From Platanthera guangdongensis (lineage: Eukaryota > Streptophyta > Magnoliopsida > Asparagales > Orchidaceae): DNA of 64,000 bases. Made by a program: the position numbers and the translations under genes. The DNA is taken from assembly GCA_039583875.1 (NCBI GenBank), contig CM077167.1:145965010-146029009 (forward strand), in the 5' to 3' direction. Below the pieces are notes generated by a model. That model saw only the letters and a list, made by a program, of their open reading frames with translations, did not search any database and was not told the DNA's origin. Shown piece by piece: positions 1 through 10,441 of this stretch (its first letter is position 1; every line of letters begins with the position of its first letter).

Positions 1-125
1 GCACTCCGCAGCTCCACCGGTGGCAAGCTCCTCTTCCTCCTCCTCCTTCTTCCTCTCTTTCTCTCTCTAGGATTGTAGAAAGATGAAGGCCAAATGAAAA
101 TGAGGATTTCCTTCTCATCCTCGGC
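1..125 (-). mobile_element. Gypsy-A 3' LTR, distal piece (continues off the left edge)
   Basis: This CT-rich stretch with a GCTCCACCGGTGGC block matches the equivalent part of the Gypsy-B LTR near 47700-47770 (reverse orientation) and the Gypsy-D LTR near 60390-60480. It is the outer part of a minus-strand gypsy LTR whose other part resumes at 11963, after Sirevirus S1. The LTR end itself lies outside the window. Confidence 0.75.
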
Positions 126-1615
126 TGTTGGAACACCTTATTACTGATTTGTGCAAGGATCACTATATCCTTTAGGAAATTTGTTTTGACCTCCTTGTAT
201 AGATCTGAAGGTCAATTAGTTTAAGTCTAAGGGTTAGTATTTAGGTTTGTAAGCTGCCCTCAAGACCCTCAAGAACAGATATTTCAGTTCAGGAGACTAA
301 GTCATTTCGTCGAGCTCAGGACGACGAATCGTCAAACTCCATTCGACGATCTCTGAGCTCACTTCGACGAATCGTCGAACTCCATTCGACGATCTCTGAG
401 CTCACTTCAACGACTCGTCGAACTCCATTCGACCATCTTCGAGCTCAGATCGACGTTCCTGTCTCTAGTTTGTTTCCCTATCTCTGAGCTCAGTTCGATG
501 ATAGTTGAGCTCAAATCGACGATTTCTGTTTCAATCTAAGACCAGTCTCTGAGCTCAGTTCAACGATAGTCGAGCTCAGGTCAACGTTTTTCTGGAGAGA
601 TCGACGTTTCTCAAGATTCAAATTCAGACAGTTATGGAATTATTCCCAGCATTTATTTCAAGGATCTTGTAGCCATTTCAATTAATCTGGAGCAAGTTTC
701 AAGGGAATTTTAAAGGAATGTTTTAGTGGACTTTCCTCTTGAAGACAAAATGCAGTTAAGGAAGTCATTTATGACAGGCTAACGGCTATCTTGGATAGAG
801 AATTATTCTATTCAGATCTAAGGAATAAAAGAATTATTCATATTCTGTTGGTTAAGAAGAACAAAAAAAGAGAAAGAGTTGCAGATATTCACAGTCTTAG
901 AATTCATACAGGAACACATCACTAAAGGAGATCAATATTCTGAAACTTCTAGATCCCTCTTGATTCCAGTGTTCAAAGGCCATTATCATTCAAAACTCCA
1001 GACAACACACATTTCAGCTGCTACTGTAATTATCTTTTGCTGGAGATCAAATCTTCTAAAGGCCTATCACCCTACTACAAAGCTTCACTTCCTGAACAAC
1101 TATAGATCTCAGGGGGAGCTTTGACAACATCCACTATCTTCTCTCTAATTATTGATAGAGAAGATCATCTCACCTCTCTCTCTCTCTATCTCTGTAAAGG
1201 GTTTATCAAACTCCCTTCAAAAGTTTGTGTTGGTTTCTGAGACCTTATCAAAACTCAGTGGTAGCAAGACACCTGATCAAAAAATCTGGTTTGGTTTTTG
1301 AGTACCTTATCAAAAGCTCATTGGTGCCCAGGACACCTGATCAACTCATCCTGCAGTGGATTCCTACCTAGGGTGGTAGAAGAGTGGATGTACCCAGATT
1401 GGTTGGGGAACCACTATAGCTCCTTGTGTCATCTGGTTGCTTATTTTCTTTTGTTTTCTGGCTGTGGTTTGTGATTGTTCTGTGATTGCTTTATAATTAG
1501 ATAGTTGTTGTGTTTGTTGTATTTCATTTGCTTTCCTGTTCACTTAGGAATACAACAAGAGTTGTAAAAAGTTTTTAGCAAGCACCATACTCTATTCACC
1601 CTCCTTTAGAGTATA
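126..1615 (+). repeat. S1 5' LTR (3' end missing)
   Basis: Matches the 3' LTR at 10442-11957 at roughly 95 percent by eye, from TGTTGG up to GAGTATA at about 1615. Beyond that the 3' LTR has some 22 further bases ending CA, but the 5' copy jumps to unrelated bases. The CT repeat at about 1170-1195 and the short ORF at 879-1124 occur in both LTRs and are not genes. The LTR holds the palindrome array described next. Confidence 0.9.
300..615 (+). repeat. S1 5' LTR array of TCGTCGA/TCGACGA palindromes
   Basis: At least seven exact copies of TCGTCGA or its complement TCGACGA, plus many one-mismatch copies, are spaced by GAGCTC-containing linkers. TCGTCGAAC and its inverted partner often pair around CTCCAT to form short dyads. 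The array recurs in the 3' LTR (10615-10935). Its place in the upstream half of the LTR fits U3 regulatory DNA, which is an inference. Confidence 0.85.
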
Positions 1616-1717
1616 CCACACCTTAGTGGTTGTACAGGCTAACACCTGAACCCAAAGATTCCTCTAGTTAGATCTGCTTGTTTTAAGTTTGTTAGTAGAA
1701 TTATTTCTTCACAAAAC
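1616..1717 (+). other. S1 leader, primer-binding site not found
   Basis: In S2 the corresponding leader starts with a tRNA-iMet site, TTGGTATCAGAGC, and continues into a GGTTGTAC block. In S1 the GGTTGTAC block is present at about 1628-1635, but neither the LTR end nor TGGTATCAGAG precedes it. The junction is CCACACCTTAGT. Confidence 0.7.
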
Positions 1718-3348
1718 ATGGCCCAAAACAAAGATTATGCTAGCACCAGACCTCCAGTGTGCAATCTATCTAAGTTTGCACTTTGGAAGGCAATATTAGA
1801 TTGTACATGAACTCTATTGATGAAGAAATTTTCAATTCTATTTTGACAGTGTGTCCAAGACCTCCAGAAAATACAAGTACAAGTGTTGTTCCACCTCCTT
1901 CAGGAACAGATGCAGAAATCAAGAAATGGAAAGTGGCAGATGCTAAGGCAATGAATATTTTAGCCCAGACTATGTCTGATGCAATATTTCAAAAAGTAGC
2001 TGACTGCAACTCAGCAAAGGACATCTGGGACAAGTTATCTGAGATAGTCTCAGGATCTGCTGATAAGAGAAAAGATAGAAGATCTCATCTCATAACCCAA
2101 TATGAGAATTTCAAGAAAGGAGAAGCTGAGTCAGTAGCAGATATGTATAATAGACTCAGTCTCATGGTCAATGAGCTGAAAACATTGGACAAAGAGATCT
2201 CATTGACTGAGCTCAATGATAAAATCCTAATGTGCTTCCCAAGCACTTGGGACTCAAGGATCTAGCCAATCAAGGATGCCAGAAGCCTAAATGAGATCAC
2301 AACTGAAGCTCTCTTGGGCAAGCTCAAGTCTTATGAGCTGCTCATCAAGAATAGAGAAGAAGAGCAGAAGGCTGCCTCACCAGCTACAAGAAAAGAAAAA
2401 TCAATAGCTTTCAAAGCCATTGAAGATCAGCTTGAAGACAAGGTCACAGGCAATGAAGAGTTGCTAAGCCTACTGGCCAAAAGGTTTTACAAAATGGCCA
2501 GGAAGGATTTCAAGAAAAGATCATACAGAGAGCATGACAAGCCAAGGTATGACAAATCAAATAACAAAGAGATTATTTGTTTTGGATGCAGGAAACCAGG
2601 CCACATTGTGCCTGACTGTCCATAAAATAAAAACAAGGACAAGAAGGACAGGAAAGAAAAGAGAAAAGAAAAGGACTTCAAGAAGAGCAGCAATGACAAA
2701 CCCTCCTCCAGCAAGAACAAACATACAAGGAAGGGGTTTGTTGCTGAAACTTGCAGTAAGACAGAAGAAGAATCTGAAGCTTCATCCAGCTCTAGTGATG
2801 ATGAAGATGATGCTGATGAAAAAGAATTCTGCAAGATGGCTATCAATGCCTCACAACAAAATTCTGATGCAGAAGAGTCAGATTCAGAATCAGAGACTCA
2901 ATCTGAAGAGGACCAGGTAATAAGTTCTTTTGATTTTAATTCTGAGGACTTCAAGTGTGAGTTTAAAGCACTGTGTTTAGATTTATTAAAATCTGAGAAG
3001 GAAATCATTTCTCTCAGAAATCAGCTATCTGAACACAACACTTTAAAATCAGAAAACCTCAAACTCTCTGAGGAGTTGGAATGTTGTAGGGAGCAGATAG
3101 CCTCACTGAAAGGTGAACTATCAGAGGCCAAAAAGTTTGAAGAGTCTCTCAATGGGAGAAGTATCAAGCTAATGGACATCACAAGCACAGTGAACTCAAG
3201 ATTCAATAGTACACTGGGCTTGGGTGCCTCATCTAGCCAACCTATAGTATTAACAACCCCAATCAAGTTTATATCTGATAACGGTAAGGGAGTTGTAGAC
3301 GTAGCTAGGAATAATTCTGACTTACCTAAGAAAATAAGAGTTCAATAG
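1718..3348 (+). pseudogene. gag: S1 gag (capsid and nucleocapsid), broken
   Basis: Structural protein that would pack element RNA into cytoplasmic particles. The ATG at 1718 is chosen because S2 starts with the same MAQNKDYAS peptide at its ATG (28974). A one-base deletion near 1780 shifts the frame; the rest reads in the frame of 1783. TAG at 2263-2265 replaces a codon that is Trp in S2, and TAA follows the zinc knuckle at 2623. The knuckle CFGCRKPGHIVPDC (CX2CX4HX4C) is intact at about 2578-2619. After it come a Lys-rich stretch, a Ser/acidic stretch and a heptad-like coiled coil (about 2985-3180). Coiled coils are known in Sirevirus Gag and are reported to bind dynein light chain. Function here is by homology only. 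Confidence 0.85.
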
Positions 3349-3780
3349 AAATTGTCGAATGGAGCTAGACGATCGTCAAATGAAGATCAACGATCTCAGG
3401 CTAAATTGTCGAACTCAGGTCGACGATATCTGGACCCTGAACTCTGCCACAGTCGATCTTCGAATGGAGCTCGACGATCTGACCCAAGATCGTCGAACTC
3501 AGCTCAGCGATCGTCGAGCAGAGATCAGAGTTTTGAAAAATTTTTCAAAGGTAAATCAAATTTCAAACTTAGGGGTCCTTCATCCCAAAGATTTAACCCT
3601 TATACTGAATGGATAATACCTCCTAGGAGATATCATCCTGAAGGCTATAAGAGTCAACCAGGGATATCTTTTATTTCTGAATTCAAAAGTTATCAACCTA
3701 GGCCCAAGGTAAACTGGGTCAAAACAAATAAATTATTTTATGTGCAGGAGAAGACCTATCCAACATCAAACCAGCAATGA
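3349..3780 (+). pseudogene. S1 gag-protease linker encoding the LTR palindrome motif
   Basis: Same reading frame as gag, bounded by TAG at 3346 and TGA at 3778. Between about 3352 and 3535 the DNA is an array of TCGTCGA-like dyads close to those of the LTR. In frame they encode repeated SSNGARRS and SSNSAQRS peptides. The following Tyr/Pro/Lys-rich part (about 3560-3760) resembles S2 around 26900-27070. No known domain is recognised. It may be a spacer of Gag-Pol or DNA kept for its non-coding role. Confidence 0.7.
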
Positions 3781-5380
3781 TATCTGGATAGTGGGTGCTC
3801 AAAGCACATGACAGGAAACAAGGACAATTTCACATCCTTCAAAGCCAAGCTTGGACCCAAAGTAATATTTGGTGATTCAAACTTTGGACTAACAAAAGGA
3901 TATGGTGCAGTCCAGATTGGCACAATCACATTCAAGAAAGTAGCCTATGTGGAAGGACTGAAGCACAACTTGATCAGTATCAGTCAACTTTGCGATGAAG
4001 GCTATCAAGTGACTTTCAACAAATTCTCATGCAAAATGAAATCAGAGGACAACACAACTGTGTTGACAGGTAAAAGGAAAGGTAACATATATCTTGTAGA
4101 TTTTCTTTCAACCAAGGTAGGTATATGTTTGTTCAATTCTATTTGTAGACCTAATGAATTATGGTATAAGAGACTAGGGCATATAAACCTTAGAACCATT
4201 GCTAGGCTATCCAAGGACAACCTTGTTAGAGGACTACCTTCTGGCCCCTACAAGAAGGAAGGACTTTGCAGGGCTTGTCAATTAGGCAATCAAACCAAAA
4301 ATAGTTTCAAGTCACTTAATAAGAGTGATTCACCTAGGATTTTGTATCTGTTACACATGGATCTCTTTGGACCCATTACAGTACAAAGCTTAGGAGGGAA
4401 ATCTTATACTTTAGTAGTTGTAGATGACTTCTCTAGATTCACATAGGTGTTCTTTCCGAGGAAGAAGTCTGATAACTTTAAGTGTTTGACATAGTTTCTC
4501 AAATGCATACAGAGTGAGTTCAATACTCACATTGCCCTGATCAGAAGTCATCATGGGACAGAGTTTTATTCTCTTCTTATGCAAGAGTTCTGTCAGAGTG
4601 AAGGGATCAGGCACACTTTCTCAGCTCCTAGAACTCCTCAACAAAATGGGGTCGCTGAAAGGAAAAATAGAACCCTTATTGAATCTGCTACTACATTGTT
4701 GTCAGATGCTCATCTTTCTCTATCCTTTTGGGTAGAGGCAGTGAACACCTCCAACTATGTGTTGAATAGAAGTTTAATACATAAACTGAAGGGCAAGACT
4801 CCCTATGAATTACTCAAAGGGAAGAAACCTAGAGTAGATTATTTCAAAATCTTTGATTGTATTTGCTACATTCATAATAATGACAAGAAATACTTAGCAA
4901 AATTTCAAGCTAAAGCTGATGAAGGAGTGTTTCTGGGATTATCCATGATCAGTAAAGCTTATAGGGTATATAATAAATCTACTCTCAAAATTGAAGAATA
5001 TGTTCATATATCTTTTGATGAATCTAACATGTCTTTCAAGGAGAAGAATACTTCTACCATAGAACCTTTGCAGGTACACTCTCTTGCTGAAGACTTGGAC
5101 AGGTTACAAATTATTCAAAAAGTTGAAAGCAGTGAAGATGAAGAAGACATTCAACATCTTGAAGAGAATCTTCTTGAAGAGCCAGTTGTTGTACCACAAG
5201 AGGAAACAACAACACAGGTTGGTGAACAATCAACATCTCCTGTTGATTTAGTAACATCAAGAGACCATCCAATCTCCCAAGTGATTGGAGACATCTCAGC
5301 TGGTGTGCAAACCACAAATCAGGTCAACCAAAACCTGATGCACACTTGCTTTCTCTCTCAAATTGAACCTCAATCCATTC
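3781..5380 (+). pseudogene. pol: S1 protease and integrase region of pol, broken
   Basis: The copia protease signature YLDSGCSKHMTG (D-S-G active site) starts at 3781. The pre-integrase zinc finger follows at about 4150-4290, but its first His is Tyr (WYKRLGH) while CRACQLG is intact. The integrase core has LLHMDLFGP (first Asp) and NGVAERKN (Glu). The second catalytic Asp is replaced by His: RSHHGTEF, where S2 and S3 read RSDHGTEF. TAG at 4444-4446 stands where S2 has Trp, and a second TAG follows near 4489. The acidic, variable integrase tail runs to about 5330. All pieces share one frame, so the lesions are point stops. Confidence 0.88.
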
Positions 5381-6225
5381 AAGATGCAGAGCAAGATCCA
5401 CACTGGATCATTGCAATGCAAGAGGAGTTGCATCAATTTGAAAGGAACAAAGTTTTGGAACTAGTACCAAGGCCAAAGTATCACTTCATTGTTGGAACAA
5501 AGTGGGTGTTCAGAAATAAATTGGATGATCAAGGAGTCATTGTAAGGAACAAGGCAAGGGTAGTTGCTCAAGGGTACTCTCAAGAAGAAGGGATAGATTA
5601 TGACCAGACCTTTGCACCAGTTGCAAGGTTAGAGGCCATAAGAATCTTCTTAGCATATGCAGCACACAAAGGTTTCAAAGTATACCAGATGGATGTAAAG
5701 AGTGCTTTTCTCAATAGAGATATCAAAGAAGAAGTCTATGTCAGACAACCCCTAGGTTTTATCTCTTCAACTCATCCTGATCATGTTTTCAAATTGCATA
5801 AAGCATTATATGGTCTAAAGCAAGCTCCTAGAGCATGGTATGAGACCCTAGCATGCTTTCTTCTGAAAAATGATTTTATAAGGGGTAGAGTAGACCAAAC
5901 GCTTTTTATTAGAACCCATAAGTCTCATACCCTACTAGTACAAATCTATGTAGATGATATTATATTTAGTTCTACTGATTCAAATTTGTGCAGAAGGTTT
6001 TCCAATCTAATGCATTCTAAATTTGAAATGAGTAGCATGGGTGAGCTATCCTTCTTTCTAGGATTGTAAATCAAACAACATGTTGAAGGCATATTTATTT
6101 CTCAAACCAAGTATGCAAAAGAATTGGTTAAGAAATTTGGTATGTCTGAAGCATCATGTATGAAAACACATATGTCTACTAATGTTGTATTAGATGCTGA
6201 TGAACATGGGAACCTGTTGATCAGA
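5381..6225 (+). pseudogene. pol: S1 reverse transcriptase (copia type, RVT_2)
   Basis: Copies element RNA into cDNA. Recognisable order: [11 protein letters not shown], the conserved copia block [37 protein letters not shown] and the catalytic YVDD at 5947-5958. CAA has become TAA at 6067-6069, where S2 keeps Gln. A one-base deletion at about 6212 shifts the frame before RNase H. Up to 6067 this is the longest uninterrupted stretch of S1 pol. Confidence 0.92.
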
Positions 6226-6899
6226 CAACATATAGAGCAATGATTGGCTCTTTATTGTACCTTACAGCTAGTAGACCTGACATAATGTTTGCTACATGCA
6301 TATGTGCTAGATTCCAAGTGAGCCCTAGAGAGTCACACTTAACCTTATTAAAAAGGATTCTTAGGTATGTGAAAAGTTGTCCAAATCTAGGTCTCTGGTA
6401 TCCAAAAGACTCAACATTTGACTTAACTGGATTTTCAAATGCTGATTATACTGGATGCAGAATAGACAGGAAAAGCACCAGTGGAACTTGTCAGTTTCTT
6501 GGTGACAGACTTGTCTCCTGGTTTTGCACGAAACAAACATCTGTGTCAACTTCAACTGCTGAAGCTGAATATATGGTTGCAGGTAGTTGTTGTTCACAGA
6601 TCTTGTGGATTCAAAATCAGCTCCTACACTATGGCTACAACTTAGAGAAGTCAAAAATATTTTGTGATAATACTAGTGTTATTTCCATAGCACAAAATCC
6701 AGTCCTCCATAGTAGGACAAAACATATAGAAATTAGGCATCACTTTCTAAGGGATAATGTTGAGAAAAACAAAATTGAACTTCAATATATCCCAACTGAT
6801 TTGCAAAGGGGAGATATTTTCACCAAACCCTTGGATGAAAAGAAACATACATTCTTCCTGAATCAGTTAGGAATGTTAGATGGAGGAAGTCTAAAATAA
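6226..6899 (+). pseudogene. pol: S1 RNase H, C-terminal end of pol
   Basis: Removes RNA from the RNA-DNA hybrid during reverse transcription. Motifs: SRPDIMFA, the RNase H block DRKSTSGTCQFLG, STAEAEYM, FCDNTSVISIAQNP, RTKHIEIRHHF and GDIFTKPLDE near the end, followed by a normal stop. The segment from 6240 is open to 6899. It is frameshifted relative to the upstream RT. Confidence 0.9.
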
Positions 6900-7363
6900 T
6901 ATCCAAGATTTTTAAAAATCTAAAACTGACCAAGACTAGGCAAATCAAAATGCTTTTTCTAGTGTATAGAGTGTTTCTGGTCTCTGAACTGCGCTCAACG
7001 ATTTTCCTCAAGATCGTCGAACGGAGATCGACGATTTCAGAAATCGTCGACCAGAGTTCAGCGCTTCTCAGATAGTGCTAAACTATCTATCTTCAGGTCA
7101 GCGATCGTCGAACGGAGCTCAACGCTCTCCAATATCGTCGAACGGAGATCGACGATGTTGATGACCTTTCAGTTTCCTTTAGAATCCCAGATCGTCGAAC
7201 AGAGTTCAACGATCTTTCCTTTTCTGCGTCGAACCCTAATATAAAACTCATTTTTTGGCCGTCGTTCTGCCTTTGCACTTTCATACTCTCTGCAAAATTT
7301 CTCTTTCCCTCTAAACTTTTCTGCACTTGCTCTTGTGTTTGTTCATTTTCTTTGCAAGAATCA
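6900..7363 (+). promoter_or_regulatory. S1 pol-ORF3 spacer with palindrome array
   Basis: A non-coding gap of 464 bases between the pol stop and the ORF3 ATG. From about 6985 to 7235 it holds repeated ATCGTCGAAC/GATCGACGAT dyads of the LTR type. From 7240 it becomes a pyrimidine-rich leader that runs to the ATG. S2 has the same arrangement at 23326-23718. A promoter or enhancer for ORF3 is an inference; no clear TATA box is seen. Confidence 0.55.
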
Positions 7364-10294
7364 ATGGCAGTTTCAGTCGCAATCTTGGCAGCTATGAAAT
7401 TTGATATAGGCTTTGATATAGACATGGATTCCTTTGATAACAGCGATCAAATCTTCAAGGATATTCTGGAACGTTTCAAGGACCAACAGTTAGTTACCAT
7501 AATGACTACAAGGATTAAATTGGCCGCAAATGAAATAAATGAATGGGTGTATACTGCCCACAATCTTGATGAGAACACAGTGATTGGAACCATCTCAGGA
7601 ACTCATGTACCTTTAACACCTGCTGTTTTGACAGAGGTTTTTCAATTGAATTCTGGAGAAGATTCTGTTGAGCTTTCTGGAGAAGAGTTTTCCCTTATGC
7701 TTGAGAGGATGGGACATTCAGAAGCTAACCCTAGTAAATTGCTTAAGAAGAATCTGTCAGTTGAGTACAGATTTCTTGCTGATGTAGTTGGGAAAGTGTT
7801 GTTGGCAAAACACTCAGCTCATGATACCATATCTAGGTATCAGCTCTGTTTGATGGGTGCCCTGGTGGACAAGAAGCAGCTGAACTGGGGAGAAGTGTTC
7901 TTTGATTTAATCAAGAAGAAAATTAACAAGAACTTTGTTAATTTTGGGAGGATTTTAGGGATGTTTCTTCACAACAGATGCCCTGAACTGCTTGTTTCCA
8001 GTGGGATGCACATCAATGCCTCCAAGAGACTTACCTGTGCCCTATTTGGGAAATGGGACAGGCAGATTGTAAAGCCCAGCATACCCTCTGCAATCTCTTC
8101 TTCAGGCACAAGGACTACTTCAGTCTTTTCCCCTCAGGTTTCTGCCCCTGCAGAAGATTTGCCTGTCTCATCATCTCCTCCTTCTCCACCTATTGTTTCT
8201 TCTACAACAGTCACATCCACCATCACAATTTCATCCCCCATTTCCATCCCATCTCCAACTTCAATCCCTTCTCCAACTCCACCATTAACTGAAGAAATCT
8301 TCCATCCACTACATCACTACCCCCACATGGACATTGACTCATCATCTCATATTCCATCCTTCACACTTTTAGATGATTCCTATATGGATGATTCTCCTTC
8401 ATCCCCACTTGAGCCACCATCCTCATCCGCTTCTTATCAACAACTACTTCAGGACATCATTGCTCAACCATCATTCACACCATCCATTTCCATTCCACAA
8501 TCTTCCATCTCCACAATTCCAATATCTCAACCATCACTTCCACCATCCACAGTCTCTCCAACAACATCTCCTGCTGCTCCAACCCTCATCTCTACCTCAT
8601 CCATCCCTACCTCTACTCAAGTCCCTCTTGAGCAAGTAGACCTTAAAGTTGTTGCATACAAGCTATATGAACTGATAGCTCCAAGGCTATCACTACTGCT
8701 GGAGACCTCTTTGACTCCACTTCTGAAAACAGTTCAGGAGCTGTCTGCCAGGCTATCCTCTTTTCTTCCTCCTCAGGAAATCCCTTTTACTGGGTACCTT
8801 GATCCAGTTCTCACTGAATCTAGGCAGGGGGAGATGCCTTATGAAGCTGAGAGATTGCCTGCTGCAGTAACTTCAGACAATGCTCCAGCTGCAGTCATTA
8901 CAGTGGACCTCAGGTCACTGCTATCAATATATGATTCTGTGTACTTCAGCTGTCTTCCAGTCCAGCATACTGAAGATCTTACTAAGGCCATTGTGCCTAT
9001 TTCCAGCTGTGACCCCAGCTTAATAAGTTCTTATGTAAATTCCTTCAATTACTTCAATACTATGGATGGTGCTCCTTCTATTTTTGTTTCTGTTGCTCCT
9101 ACTGCTGCTGTTGATGTTTCAGCTAGTTTAGTTACTGGTGTTTCATTTTCTGAAGATATGCATATGACAGAGACAATTATGTTTGAGCCTGCTGTATCTG
9201 AGCCTACTGTTTCTGAAATTTTTGTATCTGAACCTGCTGTTATAATTTCTTCTGCCAGTGTTGCTTCTACTCCAATTCCTGCTGCTGATGTTGCTCCTGT
9301 TGTTGTTTCTGCTGTCTCTTCTGCTCAGTCTCAACAACAGAAAGAATATATCAAGAGGATTGATGCAATGTATGATAATCCACAAAACTCAGACAGTGAT
9401 CAGTTTAGGACTGACTCTGATGATTCCTCTGCAACAATTGCAAAGAAAAGGAAAGCAAGAAGCAAGGCCATGAAGAGAGTTCCCCCAGAGAAGGTGAAAG
9501 ATACAAATGATATTCCATATTATATATTGCATGATTGCCCTATTACAGAACCATGGATGCAGTACTCCAGGAATCAGCTGAAAGCCATGAAGAAGAAAAG
9601 GAAGTATGACAAAGGATCATCCCATTTCAATCCTCCTCCTCCTCCTCCTTCACCTGATGCAGGTACAGGTGGTAGTTCTGCCTTTCAATCTACTGCTAGA
9701 AGACAAAGTTCATATCAATCTCAAGGAAGATCTTAGTACATAGGAAATCGGTCTAGAGGTTAGCAGTCCAGAAGAGGACAGTACAGAGGAAATCAAAGAG
9801 AACTCAAAGTATATTCTAAAGGATATTCCAGGCAACATCCTTATCAAAGGGAAGGACAAGGTCCCTCTGACACTACTTCTGGTCCTTTCCCTTATAAGCT
9901 TAAAGATCTAGTCTCTTCCAGAGCTCCTCCTGATAATTCTTCAAACAAATATGAGCCTCCTGTTCCATTTGAAGACCCAGAAAATAATCCCACTTCATGG
10001 ACTGCCAGAATGAAAGAGTTGGTTGCACTAGACCAAATCAAGAAGGCTAGAGAACAAGGACAAGATACATCTAATATCACTACTCTATTATATCAAAGAA
10101 AGAAAGAACTTGAGATATACTCTTCCAGTAAATTCTTTGATTTAGAAAGTTATATGAAGCTGCACCCAGAAGCTGTAGTCCCCAGGCCAAAGCATCAAAC
10201 TTCTCTAGGTGCAGCTGATGACAGAAGATCCAAGAAAGAAGCTCTCAACCCTAATAGAGAAATAGTTCTCATAAAGAGCAAAGAAAAGGAATGA
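7364..10294 (+). pseudogene. S1 ORF3, long conserved protein after pol (not a recognised envelope)
   Basis: About 976 codons in one frame, broken only by TAG at 9734-9736 and 9761-9763. The ATG at 7364 matches the S2 ATG. The N-terminal 230 residues are globular-looking and best conserved (IGTISGTHVPLTPAVLTEVF; INASKRLTCALFGKW). A Pro/Ser/Thr-rich tract follows (about 8090-8620), then Ala/Val/Glu-rich low complexity, then a basic nuclear-signal-like cluster KKRKARSKAMKR (about 9442-9480), a poly-Pro run and a conserved C-terminal block PVPFEDP...ARMKEL. I see no signal peptide, transmembrane helix or fusion peptide. Sirevirus third ORFs are often called env-like; this sequence does not support that. 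Function unknown. Confidence 0.8.
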
Positions 10295-10441
10295 TTCTGT
10301 AAGATGAGAGTAAATTTGTTTTCTGACTATCTATGATAATGTCTGTGTTTCTGCAATATTTTGTTTGTTACATTTCTGCATTGTATGTTTTTATTTTTCC
10401 AATGTCTGTAAATAGTAATCCTAACCCAAATAGGGGGAGAT
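10295..10441 (+). other. S1 3' untranslated region and polypurine tract
   Basis: Short T-rich untranslated stretch ending in the polypurine tract AAATAGGGGGAGAT (about 10428-10441), immediately before the TGTTGG of the 3' LTR. This tract would prime plus-strand DNA synthesis. Confidence 0.8.

Noticed and set aside
879..1124. 81-codon ORF also found at 11196-11441
   Set aside because: Duplicated only because it lies in both S1 LTRs. It has no protein-like features and no conservation beyond the LTR.
7364..10294. Retroviral envelope gene
   Set aside because: Its position after pol fits, but there is no signal peptide, membrane anchor or fusion peptide, and the sequence is rich in Pro, Ser and Lys.
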